From the NCBI GenBank assembly GCA_046329495.1, contig JAXLUO010000013.1:39883-103882 (forward strand): a stretch of DNA of 64,000 nt. The letters are read 5' to 3'. The notes beneath the pieces were generated by a model. That model was not told where the DNA came from. It saw only the letters and a program-made list of their open reading frames with translations, and did not search any database. Positions 52,316 to 61,977 of the stretch are shown here, in pieces. The translations under genes were made by a program, and so were the position numbers. The DNA is from Bog-950 sp046329495 (GTDB lineage Bacteria > Bacteroidota > Bacteroidia > Chitinophagales > LD1). Position 1 is the first letter of the stretch. The number at the start of each line of letters is the position of its first letter.

Positions 52316-53514
52316 ATGATAGTGGTTTTGTTTGACTGTAAGCGCAGCCGCGAGAATTTACTGCCGTTTACATTTACACGTCCGGTGGCCGATATCCGCA
52401 TTGGTATTCTTACTATTCGGGAGAAATGGGAAATTGCCCTTGGCGAGCGTAGTTATACGCTAACCGAAGAGTATTTGGCCGGTAAATTCCCTCCCTATAA
52501 TGGCGATGCAGCGGCCTTATATATAAACGGGCTTTGTTACCTGATAACGATCTGTTGCAAGCCGTGCAAAAGTTGGGTGCTTTACAAACACTTACCCGCA
52601 GCGGGAAGGTTTTAGCCTTTAAAACCGACAAACAACATCTGAATTATGAAAACCTGGAAGCAATTGCCAAAGGGTTTACACAGGTGGAATACACCGGGCC
52701 AGTAATGAGCATAGGACAACCCTGGGATATCTTCCAGAAGAATGGGGAGGCGCTGAAAGCGGACTACGCAATATTAACTCACGGGCGACAGTCGCAACCA
52801 ATCAGTGCTTCCAATACAATTATCGGTTCAAAAGAGAATATCTTTTTAGAACAAGGAGCAAAGGTAGAGGCTTGTATATTGAATGCAACTACAGGCCCCA
52901 TCTATATTGGTAAAGATGCCGAAATAATGGAAGGTTGTGTTGTACGCGGTCCACTTGCTTTATGCGAACATGCTGCTTTAAAGATGATGCACCAAGGTAT
53001 ACGGTGCTACCACACTTGGGCCGCATTGCAAGGCCGGTGGCGAGTTAAATAATGCTGTTTTCTTTGGTTACAGTAACAAGGCACACGACGGATTTTTAGG
53101 TAACTCGGTAATAGGAGATGGTGCAACCTTGGTGCCGACACGAATAATAGTAATCTGAAAAATAACTACGGCAATGTGGATGTTTACAGTTACAAAGAGG
53201 GGAAATCGATCGATACCGGTTTATTGTTTTGTGGTTTGTTGATGGGCGATCATTCTAAATGCGGCATTAACACTATGTTTAATACCGGTACTGTGGTTGG
53301 TGTATCCGCAAACATTTTCGGAGCCGATTTTCCACCTAAGTTTATACCTTCTTTTAGTTGGGGCGGAGCACAATGGTTGCGCACCTTTACCTTCGATAAA
53401 TCGCTTGAAGTAGCTCAGCGAATGATGGAACGTAGAGGACTAAAATTGGAGGAGACGGACATAAGGATTTTAAAAACTGTTTTTGAGCGGGAAGCTAAAA
53501 ACCGTAAGAGTTGA
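52316..53514 (+). pseudogene. GlmU-like UDP-GlcNAc pathway protein of Bacteroidota, frameshifted
   Basis: Joined across at least three indels the gene encodes about 395 residues. The N-terminal part (FDCKRSRENLLPFTFTRPVA, LGERSYTLTEEYLAGKFP) and C-terminal left-handed helix (GPIYIGKDAEIMEGCVVRGP, NAVFFGYSNKAHDGFLGNSV, GADTNNSNLKNNYGNV, GDHSKCGINTMFNTGTVVG) match the bacteroidete alternative to GlmU, proposed to act as GlcN-1-P acetyltransferase and UDP-GlcNAc diphosphorylase. Breaks fall near 52540 (CTTTG where CTTTTG restores GLLLPDND), near 52990 and near 53121. It would supply UDP-GlcNAc for cell wall synthesis. tpiA starts 12 bases after its stop. Confidence 0.85.
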
Positions 53515-53526
53515 AAACCCTTAAAA

Positions 53527-54273
53527 ATGAGTAGGAAGAAAATAATAGCGGGCAATTGGAAGATGAATCTGGACGTTAGTCAGGCTATTAAACTTGCGTC
53601 TGATATCAAAAAAATAAATACCATGGCTGAACTGGCCGTGTTTCCCTCTTTTGTATTTCTTGCTCAGGTGCAGCAAGCACTGGATGGTAGTGCTGTAAGC
53701 GTTGGTGCACAAAACTGTAGCATCTACGATAATGGGGCCTATACAGGCGAAGTGAGCGCGGCTATGCTGGCTTCTATACAGGTAAAGTATGTGTTAATTG
53801 GCCATTCGGAACGCCGCGAGTATTTTGGTGAAACGAACGAGATACTAAAACTGAAGTTAGAAAAAGCCATTGCCCACGGATTAAAACCGGTGTTTTGCTG
53901 TGGCGAACCGTTAACCTTGCGTAAAGAAGGTGCACAGGAAGCTTTTGTTCTAAAGCAATTACAAGAAAGTCTGTTTGGCTTAGGTTCTGAACAAATGCAA
54001 CAGATTACCATTGCCTATGAACCTGTATGGGCTATTGGCACGGGTTTAACTGCCAGTGCTGAACAAGCTCAGCAGATGCATGCTTTTATACGCTCGGCCA
54101 TCAGCAACCGGTATGGAGCACAAATTGCTGATGAAATTCGCATCCTGTATGGCGGAAGCTGCAAACCGGATAATGCCGCAGCCCTTTTTGCATGTGCTGA
54201 TGTGGATGGTGGTTTGATTGGCGGAGCAAGCTTAAAAGCGGCTGATTTTGCATCTATTGCGGCCGCTGTTTAA
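53527..54273 (+). CDS. tpiA: Triosephosphate isomerase
   Basis: TpiA interconverts dihydroxyacetone phosphate and glyceraldehyde 3-phosphate in glycolysis. The 248-residue protein has all active-site residues: Lys12 in GNWKMNLD, His93 in LIGHSERREYFGE, and Glu165 in AYEPVWAIGTG, plus the phosphate-binding end ILYGGSCKPDNA and GGLIGGASL. Its reading frame is intact, which marks the right-hand edge of the frameshift-rich stretch. It probably shares a transcript with the GlmU-like gene and prmA. Confidence 0.98.
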   Translation: MSRKKIIAGNWKMNLDVSQAIKLASDIKKINTMAELAVFPSFVFLAQVQQALDGSAVSVGAQNCSIYDNGAYTGEVSAAMLASIQVKYVLIGHSERREYFGETNEILKLKLEKAIAHGLKPVFCCGEPLTLRKEGAQEAFVLKQLQESLFGLGSEQMQQITIAYEPVWAIGTGLTASAEQAQQMHAFIRSAISNRYGAQIADEIRILYGGSCKPDNAAALFACADVDGGLIGGASLKAADFASIAAAV

Positions 54274-54348
54274 AATCTAAGACGGTGTTGGAAACTTGCC
54301 CGCATATTGTTTGCGCATTCCTTAATTTGTGAGAATCTTCACGCTACC

Positions 54349-55176
54349 ATGCAATATGTAGTATATGAGTTCGCCACTGCCGATGAAATTGAGCAATCCT
54401 GGCTTATATCGCTGTTAGGCGATTATCACTTTGATGGATTTGAGGAAACTACTTCGGTGCTAAAAGCTTATGCACCTGCCAGCCTGGTTAATACCGAGGG
54501 GGTTAGAAAATTGTTAGCAGATAATGAGTTTACGCACATTTCATTTATCCACTACCAACTGGAAGATAAGAACTGGAATGAAGAGTGGGAGAAAAACTTT
54601 GAACCTGTTGTTGTAGCAGGCAAGGTGGGTATCCGTGCACCTTTTCATGCGGCAATGAATTGCGAATTAGAGCTAATTATTGAGCCTAAAATGAGTTTCG
54701 GAACAGGGCACCATGCAACAACGGCCTCGGTTATTGAAATGATGCTGGGAATGAACTTCGCAGGAAAAAGCGTGCTTGACTTTGGCAGTGGCACCGGGGT
54801 TTTAGCAATACTTGCCGAAAAGTTAAAGGCTGCAAAAATTGTGGCTATAGACAACGAAGAATGGGCTTTTGGCAATTGTATTGAGAATATAGAACGAAAT
54901 GGCTGCGTTTGTATAACGCCCATTCTTGGTGATGATAACTACCGTTTTACCGAGAAATTTGACATACTTTTAGCTAATATCAATCGCCATGTTATACTTA
55001 AAAACCTGGCTTTTTGGAAAACCCTGCTTAATTCCGGTGGCGAACTGGTAGTAAGTGGTATATTGCTAAGCGATGAAAAAGATATAATACTGGAGGCGGA
55101 AAAAAACGGACTTGTTTGCGTAGATGTGATTAGAAACAACGGATGGCTGGCTATTCGGTTTCACGAGAAAGTATAA
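54349..55176 (+). CDS. prmA: Ribosomal protein L11 methyltransferase
   Basis: PrmA trimethylates ribosomal protein L11. From the ATG at 54349 the protein has 275 residues. It has the N-terminal substrate-recognition segment (EDKNWNEEWEKNFEPVVV), the motif MSFGTGHHATTASVIEMML, the SAM-binding loop LDFGSGTGVLAILAEKL near residue 143, and the NPPY-equivalent ILLANINRHVI. Length and order fit the family. It follows tpiA by 75 bases. Confidence 0.95.
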   Translation: MQYVVYEFATADEIEQSWLISLLGDYHFDGFEETTSVLKAYAPASLVNTEGVRKLLADNEFTHISFIHYQLEDKNWNEEWEKNFEPVVVAGKVGIRAPFHAAMNCELELIIEPKMSFGTGHHATTASVIEMMLGMNFAGKSVLDFGSGTGVLAILAEKLKAAKIVAIDNEEWAFGNCIENIERNGCVCITPILGDDNYRFTEKFDILLANINRHVILKNLAFWKTLLNSGGELVVSGILLSDEKDIILEAEKNGLVCVDVIRNNGWLAIRFHEKV

Positions 55177-55240
55177 TCCTTAAAGCCGCGCTACATGCCT
55201 TGCTAACTGCAGCGTGAGGCGCACAACTAAACTAATATTG

Positions 55241-58200
55241 ATGAGAAGATTTATTGCGTTACTGATTATTACCTGCTCAGTGTTAAGCAGCAAGGCGCAG
55301 TTGGCTACCTTTTTTGATAAGGAACCGGAAAAGTTTACCAAAGAGCTGGACCAGTTTATGACTGCCGGTAAAATGCAGCAAAACATTGAGGCCGTTGATG
55401 AGTTTAAAAAGTTGCAGAAGGATGGCAAAGTAAATGCTGTTTGGATTGAGCAAATGGCCAAAACTGCCAACTTGATGAGTGAGCGTATGATGGCGCCAAC
55501 CCCACACTTTTACAGTTACCTGAAAGCAGTTATAAGTCAGGTAAGGGCTGGTCGTAGTGATGCGCAATTCGCTGAATGGAGCGACTTTATGAATGATGTA
55601 ATTGATGGACAAAAGAAGGGAGACAATAACGGATTTTTGAAAACGGCTGAGTTCAGTGCTTCTTATTTCGAAGTTGGAGCATTAAACATTACTGCGGCTA
55701 AAACCTGGAAGGTAGAATCAAAGGATGGCAAGTTTGTTTATGAGAATGGAAAACCTCGTGTTAGCTTTCCAACAACCACATTCTACGGAATGGTACGTGG
55801 CGATACACTTAGTATTAAGCAAACTGCAGGTGATTACCTGCCTATAGAAAATAAATGGGAAGGAAAATCGGGGAAGGTAGATTGGGCACGTGCACGTTTA
55901 GACCCTGCTAAAGTATTTTGTACCTTTAAAAATTATACGGTCAACCTAAACAACTTTACCTATACGGTTGATACGGTAACATTTACCCATACTGAGTATT
56001 TTAAGAATACTCTACAAGGCCGTTTAACAGATAAATTAGTTTCAAGCGCTGATTCGAATACCTTTAGTTATCCGCGGTTCGAATCGTACGATGTGGGCAT
56101 GACAATAAAAGACATTGCCCCAAACGTTGCATACACTGGTGGATTTAGCTTATGGGGGGGAAAGATAATTGGTAGCGGTACGGCAGAAGATAAGGCTACC
56201 TTAACCTTTTTTGCACGCGATGGCAAAACACGTGTTCTTCAGGCGAAATCAGATGCTTTATCCATTAAGAAGGGAGAGGAGTTAGGTGCTGAAAAAGCTG
56301 AAGTAGCCATCTACTTCGGAACGGATTCAATTTATCACCCACAGTTAAACCTGGTGTATAAAGTGCCTAAGCGTGAAGTTCGCCTGCTGCGTGGTGAAAC
56401 AGGCATGGGCAAGGCCAAATTTACAGACTCATACCACAATCAGGAGTTTCAAACGGATGCGATTTTCTGGAGCCTTGATTCTTCAATTCTTAATCTTAAA
56501 ATTTTACAGGGTAAAGGTCAGGTGCCCGGCATTTTCGAGTCGGTTAACTACTTTAATAAAGACCTAATTCGTAAGACACAGGCTTTTGCTTCGTACGAAC
56601 CCCTTTCCATTTTAAAGAAGTTGTATGAGAAGAACGGGTCGCGCGAATTAAATGCTACTGAAGTAGCACGTGCCCTTGATCCAAAATTGACTGAGATGGA
56701 AGCACGCTCTTTATTCTATAACCTTGTGGAGAATGGTTTCATTCTTTACAATGAGGGATTAGGAGTTGTTACCGTACGGGATAAAACGTTGAACTATGTT
56801 CTTGCTAATGCTAAGAAGATAGACTATGACGTCATCAGAATCAAATCAGCACCACAATCCGGTAATGACTATATTGATCTGAAGAATAGCAATATTGACT
56901 TAAAGGGTGTATTTGAAATTCCTATCAGCGATTCAAGCTACGTATACTTCCGACCAAAGAATAACGCCGTAAGTTTACAGAAGGATCGTAATATGGAGTT
57001 CGACGGACTAATCTATGCCGGCCGGATGGATTTATACGGGCAGAAGTTTAAGTTTCAATATGCCCCGTTTACGGTTGACCTAACGCAGGTAGATACTATG
57101 CGCATTAACGTGCAGGATAGCAACCGTGTTGACCAATACGGTGAACCGATTCTTAAGCCTTTAAAAAGCAAGGTGGAAAACATGAAGGGGTTACTGGAAA
57201 TTGATGCACCGATTAACAAGTCGGGCCGCACCAAACTACCGCAGTTTCCCCGCTTATACAGCCGCGAAAAGTCATACATCTATTACGATGATCCTGCTGT
57301 TGCAAAAGGTGCCTATAATCGTAAAAGCTTTTTCTTCGAACTTGAGCCATTCAGGCTTGATAGCCTGAATAACTTTAGCGGTGATATCATTAACTGGAAA
57401 GGTAAACTTGCTTCGGGCGGAATCTTCCCAGATATTAAGGACAGCGTGCACATTCAGAAAGATGGCTCTTTAGGCTTTAAGTCTGAAACGCCACTTACCG
57501 GCTATGAGCTTTACAAAGGCAAGGGGAAGTATTACGGTAAATTCGAGTTAAAATACGATGGCCTGCAAGGCGATGGCCGGATAACCCATAGTACTGCCGA
57601 GTTTAGCACCCACGATGTTCGTTTTTATCCTGACAGCATGTTAGCTACCACAGATAGCTTTAGCATTGCAAAGACCTTTGATGGGGTAAAAACACCAGCT
57701 GTGAAAGGTAATAGCGATCGAATAAACTGGCGCCCGAATAGTGATAGCATGCTTATAAGCATGAACAACAAGGAAATGCCTTTTAGCATGTATGACGATG
57801 GCTTTACAACGTTCCGTGGTGACTTGTTGCTTACGTCAAAAGGATTGCGGGGCAATGGTTTATTGGATTGGGATGAAGCAACCCTGGCTTCGCGCGATTT
57901 TTCATTCCGAACCATGGATCTTTCTGCTGATACTGCTGCGCTGAACATTAAAACTACCGGTGATAAGGTAACCTTCAAAACGCCCAACGTTTCGGCCAAG
58001 GTGGACTTTAAAACACGCATAGGTGATTTTAAATCCAACCTAAAGAACATTCCGACTGAGTTTAGTTATAACCAATACACCACGGCTATCAACGAGTTTA
58101 AGTGGTTTATGGATGAAAAGATCCTTGATTTTAAAGCTCCGCCACAAGGGCCTGGTGAATACTTTACCAGTACCCGTCCGGATCAAAAAGGGCTTAACTT

Positions 58201-60040
58201 TTTGGGTAAACGGGCCACTTATAACCTTGTAACTTCATTATTACGTGTAGAACAGGTGCCTGAAATCCGTATTGCCGATGGTGGTGTGATACCTGATAGC
58301 GGCGTGGTGGTTATTGAAGAAGGTGCTAAAATGCGCCAGTTGCGCAATGCTGTTATTTATGCTGATACAGCTAAAAAAGCCCATAAACTGGATCAGGCTA
58401 TCGTAGATGTTTATAGCAAGACCGAATTTAAGGGGGTAGGTGTTTATCATTATACTACCAAAGACATAAAGGAAGCAATCGACTTTACGGACATTGGAAC
58501 TAAGAAAGTAGTTGAAGGTGCTAAGCGGGATAAAGAAGAACACTGGAAGATATATGGCAAGGCAGATATTGCCGATACCAAGAACTTCGTTATTTACCCG
58601 GGTGTTAAATTTAATGGAGGAGTAACTCTTACCAGTACTAATCCATTACTGAACTTCAAAGGTTTCTCAACCATTGAAATGAAGCATCCTAAGGCGATGA
58701 CTTCTGACTTTGCCATTAATCAGGATGTGGACCCAACCAAACTGGAACTGAAATACGATTCGCTGAAGAGTAGCACAGGTAACAACCTTATGGTTGGTAT
58801 TCATTTAAGCCCTGTTGAGGACGCACCGCAGATGTATACCACGCTGATGGCACCTAAGATCGACAATAAAGACGTGACCCTGTTCCGTGCAAAAGGCATT
58901 ATTACGCAAGCAGCTAACGGGGAGTATGTGTTTGGTGACGAAAAGAAGATTAAGGAAAACGCACTGCGCGGTAACGTTTTAAAATATGATGACAAGAAGG
59001 GTTTGATAAAAGCTGAAGGGCGTTTCTGGCCCGGTGCCAACTTCGGTATTATTAAAACGATTGCAGCAGGCAATGCGGAAGTGGCCTTGGATAGCAGCAA
59101 GTACAAGTTTAATTTGACCCTGGGCATTAATATGAAGATGGATGACAAAATGCAGGAGCGTTTTGAGTTCTATATGGCTGGCGATAATATAGACCTTCCG
59201 GATATCTCGTATGAGGGCGATAAGCAGAAGAAGGCTATCTACCAGCTGAGTGATGAAAAGGATGACAAGAAAATGTTGGAAGAGTTCGAAAAGTATCCTG
59301 TATTGGTTAAACGGCCTAAGATGCTAACACATAACATCGTGTTTAGCGACTTAACCATGGTATATGATTCGGCCGATATTTCGTTGCGTAGCGTGGGCAA
59401 AATCGGCGTAGCTATGATTGGTAAAAAGGTGATTAACAAAAAGCTGGAAGGTTACGTGGAGTTCCAGTATAAGGGTGGTATGGACTTGTTTACTATCTAC
59501 CTGAAAACAGGCACCAACGATTGGTTCTATTTTGAGTATCGTCCGGGTACGTTGGGTATCCTCTCCAGTTATGATGACATTAATACAATGATAGGTAATA
59601 CAGCACCTGATAAGCGCCGTATTAAAGAAGGTGATCACTACTACTTGTATACGCTTGGTTCATCGATGAATAAGGCCGATTTCGTGGATTATATGAAGGA
59701 TAAGGCCAACGGTATTAACCGTCCGCGTTTTGAACCTAAACTGGAGATCCCGATCCCCGGCGATTCGCTGGATTTGTTTATACCACCTACAGGAGATGAA
59801 CTGGAAGAAAACCAACCTGCGCAACAGATCATCACACCTGACCAACAGCGCGAAATGCAGCAACAGCAGGAGATAAACCAGATGGAAGAAATGCGAAGCA
59901 AAGGGCAGAACATCCTTTCCGGTCCTCCACCCGATAGAGTGAAGCCACAGGAAGCGCCGAAGGAAGAACCTAAACAAGAAGCTGCTCCAACACCGGAGGC
60001 TAAGCCAACTGAAACACCAACGGATAGCATCCCTAAATAG
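55241..60040 (+). CDS. Very large exported protein of unknown function
   Basis: From the ATG at 55241 the protein has 1599 residues with a signal peptide (MRRFIALLIITCSVLSSKAQ). It is strand-rich throughout, with recurring phrases such as DSFSIAKTFDGV and GFKSETPLTGYELYKGKGKY that suggest repeated beta modules. Near residues 465-520 there is a helical island resembling a winged helix (LKKLYEKNGSRELNATEVAR). The C-terminal 90 residues are rich in Gln, Glu and Pro (QQQQEINQMEEMRSKGQ). There is no sorting domain of either T9SS type and no membrane helix besides the signal. I do not recognise a family. A strong terminator follows. Confidence 0.85.
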   Translation: MRRFIALLIITCSVLSSKAQLATFFDKEPEKFTKELDQFMTAGKMQQNIEAVDEFKKLQKDGKVNAVWIEQMAKTANLMSERMMAPTPHFYSYLKAVISQVRAGRSDAQFAEWSDFMNDVIDGQKKGDNNGFLKTAEFSASYFEVGALNITAAKTWKVESKDGKFVYENGKPRVSFPTTTFYGMVRGDTLSIKQTAGDYLPIENKWEGKSGKVDWARARLDPAKVFCTFKNYTVNLNNFTYTVDTVTFTHTEYFKNTLQGRLTDKLVSSADSNTFSYPRFESYDVGMTIKDIAPNVAYTGGFSLWGGKIIGSGTAEDKATLTFFARDGKTRVLQAKSDALSIKKGEELGAEKAEVAIYFGTDSIYHPQLNLVYKVPKREVRLLRGETGMGKAKFTDSYHNQEFQTDAIFWSLDSSILNLKILQGKGQVPGIFESVNYFNKDLIRKTQAFASYEPLSILKKLYEKNGSRELNATEVARALDPKLTEMEARSLFYNLVENGFILYNEGLGVVTVRDKTLNYVLANAKKIDYDVIRIKSAPQSGNDYIDLKNSNIDLKGVFEIPISDSSYVYFRPKNNAVSLQKDRNMEFDGLIYAGRMDLYGQKFKFQYAPFTVDLTQVDTMRINVQDSNRVDQYGEPILKPLKSKVENMKGLLEIDAPINKSGRTKLPQFPRLYSREKSYIYYDDPAVAKGAYNRKSFFFELEPFRLDSLNNFSGDIINWKGKLASGGIFPDIKDSVHIQKDGSLGFKSETPLTGYELYKGKGKYYGKFELKYDGLQGDGRITHSTAEFSTHDVRFYPDSMLATTDSFSIAKTFDGVKTPAVKGNSDRINWRPNSDSMLISMNNKEMPFSMYDDGFTTFRGDLLLTSKGLRGNGLLDWDEATLASRDFSFRTMDLSADTAALNIKTTGDKVTFKTPNVSAKVDFKTRIGDFKSNLKNIPTEFSYNQYTTAINEFKWFMDEKILDFKAPPQGPGEYFTSTRPDQKGLNFLGKRATYNLVTSLLRVEQVPEIRIADGGVIPDSGVVVIEEGAKMRQLRNAVIYADTAKKAHKLDQAIVDVYSKTEFKGVGVYHYTTKDIKEAIDFTDIGTKKVVEGAKRDKEEHWKIYGKADIADTKNFVIYPGVKFNGGVTLTSTNPLLNFKGFSTIEMKHPKAMTSDFAINQDVDPTKLELKYDSLKSSTGNNLMVGIHLSPVEDAPQMYTTLMAPKIDNKDVTLFRAKGIITQAANGEYVFGDEKKIKENALRGNVLKYDDKKGLIKAEGRFWPGANFGIIKTIAAGNAEVALDSSKYKFNLTLGINMKMDDKMQERFEFYMAGDNIDLPDISYEGDKQKKAIYQLSDEKDDKKMLEEFEKYPVLVKRPKMLTHNIVFSDLTMVYDSADISLRSVGKIGVAMIGKKVINKKLEGYVEFQYKGGMDLFTIYLKTGTNDWFYFEYRPGTLGILSSYDDINTMIGNTAPDKRRIKEGDHYYLYTLGSSMNKADFVDYMKDKANGINRPRFEPKLEIPIPGDSLDLFIPPTGDELEENQPAQQIITPDQQREMQQQQEINQMEEMRSKGQNILSGPPPDRVKPQEAPKEEPKQEAAPTPEAKPTETPTDSIPK

Positions 60041-60044
60041 CATC

Positions 60045-60078
60045 AAAAAGCCCCGCTTGTTACCAGGCGGGGCTTTTT
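60045..60078. terminator. Bidirectional terminator
   Basis: GCCCCGC at 60050-60056 and GCGGGGC at 60067-60073 form a perfect stem flanked by an A run on the left and a T run on the right. It can stop the 1599-residue gene on the plus strand and the convergent small gene on the minus strand. Confidence 0.92.
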
Positions 60079-60096
60079 ATTTGGAACTATAATTCA

Positions 60097-60492
60097 TTAC
60101 TCTTTGGCATCCTTCTCGTCCTTCTTCTCTTCCTTATACTTCAACCACTTTTTCCATTGAGCGGTGCTTAATACTTCTTTCAACTTCTTATCGCGGTCTT
60201 TCTTTAAGGCATCAATCTTCTCATCTGCTATTTTCTTGTCGGCCACTTTAGTGTTGTTCTCAATGTCCTCCTTTTGCTTATAGTAATCAATAAGTATAGT
60301 ATTAACCTTAGCGGTTTGTTCACCTTCCAGTTTTGCGGCTATATTGATCTTACTCAATTGCTTTTTGGCTTTTGCTTCAGGCAGGTCCTTGGCCTTTTGC
60401 GTGGTAGCAGGTGTTGTAGTGGTTGCTTGTTGCGCTGATGCCCCTAAAAAGGTGGCAAATGTGAATCCCAATAACAGGGCAAGTTTGTTCAT
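60097..60492 (-). CDS. Small exported helical protein, Spy/CpxP-like in layout
   Basis: The 131-residue protein has a signal peptide (MNKLALLLGFTFATFLGASAQ), a short Thr/Pro linker and a highly charged, Lys/Glu-rich helical body (DYYKQKEDIENNTKV, KKDRDKKLKEVLSTAQW). The block LSTAQWKKWLKYKEEKK near the end resembles the final motif of periplasmic Spy/CpxP-like proteins common in Bacteroidota. A role in envelope stress is possible but unproven. Confidence 0.75.
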   Translation of the reverse strand: MNKLALLLGFTFATFLGASAQQATTTTPATTQKAKDLPEAKAKKQLSKINIAAKLEGEQTAKVNTILIDYYKQKEDIENNTKVADKKIADEKIDALKKDRDKKLKEVLSTAQWKKWLKYKEEKKDEKDAKE

Positions 60493-60568
60493 GTTTACCG
60501 TATTTTTAACCGAATGTAAAGCAAAATGATTAACTGCGAATAGCGTTTTTACCTTTATTAGCTATACT

Positions 60569-61006
60569 ATGCCATACCAGGTTAAACAATTTACTACCGG
60601 AACGCCGGAATATGAAAAAGCGCTTGATCTCCGTAATCGCATTTTGCGCATACCATTGGGACTGCAGTTTACAGAAGCGGAGCTAAGTAAAGATCAGTAT
60701 GATCAGCACTTTGGGTTGTTTAACGATGATACCATTGCTGCTTGCCTAACACTAACCGAGGTGCCCGGCGAAGGCATGAAAATGCGTCAGGTGGCTGTTG
60801 AGCAGGGCCTGCAGGGTAAAGGGCTTGGCCGTGTGCTTGCTTCTGCTGCTGAGGAATATACCCGGCAAAAGGGGATAGACCTGATGTTTTGCAATGCCCG
60901 CAAAGTGGCTGCACCCTTCTACTTACAGTTGGGTTATGAAATTACAGGCGGGGAGTTTACGGAGGTTGGCATACCACACTACCGGATGCAAAAGCGGCTG
61001 CTATAG
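60569..61006 (+). CDS. GNAT family N-acetyltransferase
   Basis: The 145-residue protein starts YQVKQFTTGTPEYEKALDLR. Its catalytic core MKMRQVAVEQGLQGKGLGRVLASAAEEY is the acetyl-CoA loop, and the tail AAPFYLQLGYEITGGEFTEVG is typical of the ElaA-like/GNAT small-molecule group. It is the fourth GNAT protein in the window. Target unknown. Confidence 0.92.
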   Translation: MPYQVKQFTTGTPEYEKALDLRNRILRIPLGLQFTEAELSKDQYDQHFGLFNDDTIAACLTLTEVPGEGMKMRQVAVEQGLQGKGLGRVLASAAEEYTRQKGIDLMFCNARKVAAPFYLQLGYEITGGEFTEVGIPHYRMQKRLL

Positions 61007-61039
61007 CCATCAACCTATACTTGATTAGCATAAATCGGA

Positions 61040-61047
61040 TACATTTG
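61040..61047 (+). promoter_or_regulatory. Bacteroidota-type promoter abutting the lipoprotein start
   Basis: TACATTTG matches TAnnTTTG, with TTG 16 bases upstream. It ends only five bases before the ATG at 61053, so the transcript is probably leaderless or nearly so. Confidence 0.55.
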
Positions 61048-61052
61048 CCGTA

Positions 61053-61592
61053 ATGAGAGTTATTAAACTTGCCGTAGTAGTTATAGCAGTACTGGCAATA
61101 GTAGTTAGTGGTTGTAAAGGGAAGAAGGGCGATGGCGGAACTAAGCCATCCGATACCACTTCGGTGGCTCAGAACCCTACCCCGGGCACACTTACCTTGC
61201 CACATGCCGATTCAACCTTAATACCGGTATTGGGTGCTGTTGTTGACGAGGTATTTACTGCACTGGCTAAAAAGGATAACAAGGCATTTGCCTCTTACTT
61301 TATTTACCGTGGGCCCGATTCGTTGCGGGTGATGAATGATGTGTTTGGTGTAAGCACGCCTTTTGAACGTGATTGGGTGCGCATTACTGCTGCAGCATTT
61401 ACTAAGTGGAACAAGGATGTAGAGAGCCGCGAATACACGCGTATATACCTGGTGCCGTTAAGCGAAGGCGTTCAAATGCCGGTGCTGGAGGTGGTATTCA
61501 TATCACCTAAAAGTGTAAACCGTAAGTTTTTTGGGTTTCTTCAGGTGGCCGAAAACGACTTCCGCATACTTGAGGTTACTTCGCAGTTGTAG
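61053..61592 (+). CDS. Lipoprotein of unknown function
   Basis: The 179-residue protein has a lipoprotein signal ending in VVSGC (Cys21), then a Lys/Gly/Ser/Thr spacer and a globular domain (LGAVVDEVFTALAKKDNKAF, YRGPDSLRVMNDVFG, FFGFLQVAENDFRILEV). This resembles NTF2/DUF4878-like accessory domains only in general shape, so no function is assigned. Its 3' end overlaps the convergent lipoprotein gene by 17 bases. Confidence 0.8.
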   Translation: MRVIKLAVVVIAVLAIVVSGCKGKKGDGGTKPSDTTSVAQNPTPGTLTLPHADSTLIPVLGAVVDEVFTALAKKDNKAFASYFIYRGPDSLRVMNDVFGVSTPFERDWVRITAAAFTKWNKDVESREYTRIYLVPLSEGVQMPVLEVVFISPKSVNRKFFGFLQVAENDFRILEVTSQL

Positions 61593-61974
61593 CCGGATAA
61601 CAGATTATTGCCTCTATTTCTCCTGCATCATTTTGGGGATCGAATGCAAACACCTTTTTGGTTAGTGTAGTAATAATGCTGGTACTGGTATCTCCATCCA
61701 GCACCGTATATAACTTCTTTTTATCAACTGATAGCCACCAGGTGCCTTGCCGTTGGGTGTCGTTCGTTACCAATTCATAAACACTATCGCGCTTAAACTG
61801 AAACCTGGTATCCCGGGTAATAGTATAGCGCATCTGGTTTTGTTCGGGTAAGTTGTACTGGCTACGGGCCGTGAACTTAACCTCACTGGCCTGCCAATGA
61901 CTGCAGACCAGTTTTTCGGGACTGCTACAGGCCGAGAGCCCAAGAAGTAACAAGAGAGCCGCAACGCGATACAT
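61576..61974 (-). CDS. Small lipoprotein, paralogue of the upstream one
   Basis: The 132-residue protein has a lipobox (LLLLLGLSAC, Cys16) followed by SSPEKLVCSHWQASEV. The rest is a lipocalin-like beta pattern (YTITRDTRFQFKRDSVYELV, QGTWWLSVDKKKLYTVL). The same order of motifs occurs in the neighbouring gene at 61978-62385, so they are tandem duplicates. Only three bases separate it from that gene's stop codon. Confidence 0.82.
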   Translation of the reverse strand: MYRVAALLLLLGLSACSSPEKLVCSHWQASEVKFTARSQYNLPEQNQMRYTITRDTRFQFKRDSVYELVTNDTQRQGTWWLSVDKKKLYTVLDGDTSTSIITTLTKKVFAFDPQNDAGEIEAIICYPATTAK

Positions 61975-61977
61975 AGG

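Noticed and set aside
52316..53514. Three separate small genes (99, 172 and 112 codons)
   Set aside because: Their translations join into one GlmU-like protein once single-base indels are corrected, so they are fragments rather than independent genes.
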